A DNA stretch of 64,000 nt from Bacteroidota bacterium (GTDB taxonomy: Bacteria > Bacteroidota > Ignavibacteria > UBA10030 > UBA8401): assembly GCA_030679145.1 (NCBI GenBank), contig JAUXTU010000023.1:19238-83237 (forward strand), in the 5' to 3' direction. The position numbers were made by a program, and so were the translations under genes. Positions 63,652-64,000 of this stretch are shown one piece after another; positions within the stretch are counted from its first letter, which is position 1, and each line of letters begins with the position of its first letter. The notes under the pieces were generated by a model that made no database searches, was not told where the DNA came from, and was given only the letters and a program-made list of their open reading frames with translations.

Positions 63652-63677
63652 ATCCTCTGTGACGTCGAAACCGTGTT

Positions 63678-64000
63678 ATGGCAAACAATATTATAATTAA
63701 ACCTGAAGTAACAATCGAAACGCTCGACTCTATTCCAAAAACGTTGCCGGTGCTTCCGCTGCGCGATGTAGTTATTTTTCCATATATGATCTTTCCGGTG
63801 CTGGTCGGGCGCGAAACATCATTGCGTGCAGCAAATCATGCGCTGGAAAATAATAAATTCATTTTTCTCGTTTCGCAAAAGGATCCAACCGTAGAAGAGC
63901 CGGGCAAAGATGATATTTACATGGAAGGAACGGTCGCAAAGATCGTTCAGATATTAAAGCTCCCGAACAACCTGATGAAAATTCTGGTGGATGGGACTGT
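63678..64000 (+). CDS. lon: ATP-dependent protease Lon, 3'-truncated by window edge
   Basis: The first ~107 residues of Lon, the cytoplasmic AAA+ protease that degrades misfolded and regulatory proteins. The N-terminal LON substrate-binding domain is clear: TLPVLPLRDVVIFPYMIFPV, then LVGRETSLRAANHAL and FLVSQKDPTVEEPG, with YMEGTVAKIVQILKLPN. The ATPase and protease domains lie beyond the window. A terminator stands directly before it. Confidence 0.94.
   Translation, partial: MANNIIIKPEVTIETLDSIPKTLPVLPLRDVVIFPYMIFPVLVGRETSLRAANHALENNKFIFLVSQKDPTVEEPGKDDIYMEGTVAKIVQILKLPNNLMKILVDGT

Overview
The window looks like part of a chromosome from the Bacteroidota/Ignavibacteriota side of the FCB group, most probably Ignavibacteria-like. 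The evidence is a secreted protein with the NYPNPFNPTT-type Por/T9SS sorting tail, two TonB receptors with N-terminal carboxypeptidase-regulatory-like domains, DUF3078, DUF5686, DUF6660-like and HYC_CC_PP-like proteins, and several promoters of the Bacteroidota form (TTG, 19-20 nt, TAnnTTTG). No tRNA or rRNA gene was seen. The window starts inside enolase and ends inside lon.

Layout. 0-9.7 kb (+): enolase end, a phosphohexomutase, a GalT-like DUF4921 protein, and a TetR regulator whose operator-like motif recurs before the first of two TonB receptors. 9.7-14.1 kb (-): MscL with a DUF3078 protein, a cold-shock gene with a long structured leader, and a nitrogen operon (porin, AmtB, PII). 14.4-25.8 kb: an Aas-like acyl-activating enzyme, S46 and M28 peptidases, a TerB-like coiled-coil protein, a glycosyltransferase, a DUF5686 protein and TrhO. 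25.9-28.9 kb: an AT-rich island with a membrane protein, a TPR protein and an orphan DNA methyltransferase. 29-38.3 kb: DUF2851, PyrF, an S9 peptidase, dCTP deaminase, a T9SS cargo protein and a HEAT-repeat protein. 38.4-53.8 kb (-): a 15-kb metal-resistance cluster with two complete RND efflux systems (CzcA-type, then CusA-type) and many small exported metal-binding proteins. 53.9-56.8 kb: a globin and an exported dipeptidyl peptidase III. 57-62.1 kb: a second AT-rich island with a PLD-like protein, a coiled-coil membrane protein and a single-chain type ISP-like restriction-modification enzyme. 62.1-63.4 kb: two YeeE/YedE half-transporters, then lon.

How the genes work together. Four exported peptidases (S46, M28, S9, DPP III) suggest peptide use. 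The metal cluster combines outer-membrane factors, adaptors, RND pumps and periplasmic binding proteins, and is probably read leftwards from near 53.8 kb. The two islands look like separately acquired defence or modification cassettes.

The most unusual signals are: a palindromic repeat that adds about 21 in-frame codons to the DUF2851 gene, with an intergenic sibling; a leader element found twice, each behind a near-identical promoter; a possible attenuator just before the cold-shock start codon; a 44-codon remnant of a TonB receptor beside the CzcA-type gene; and the uncharacterised PLD-like/membrane gene pair beside the restriction-modification enzyme.
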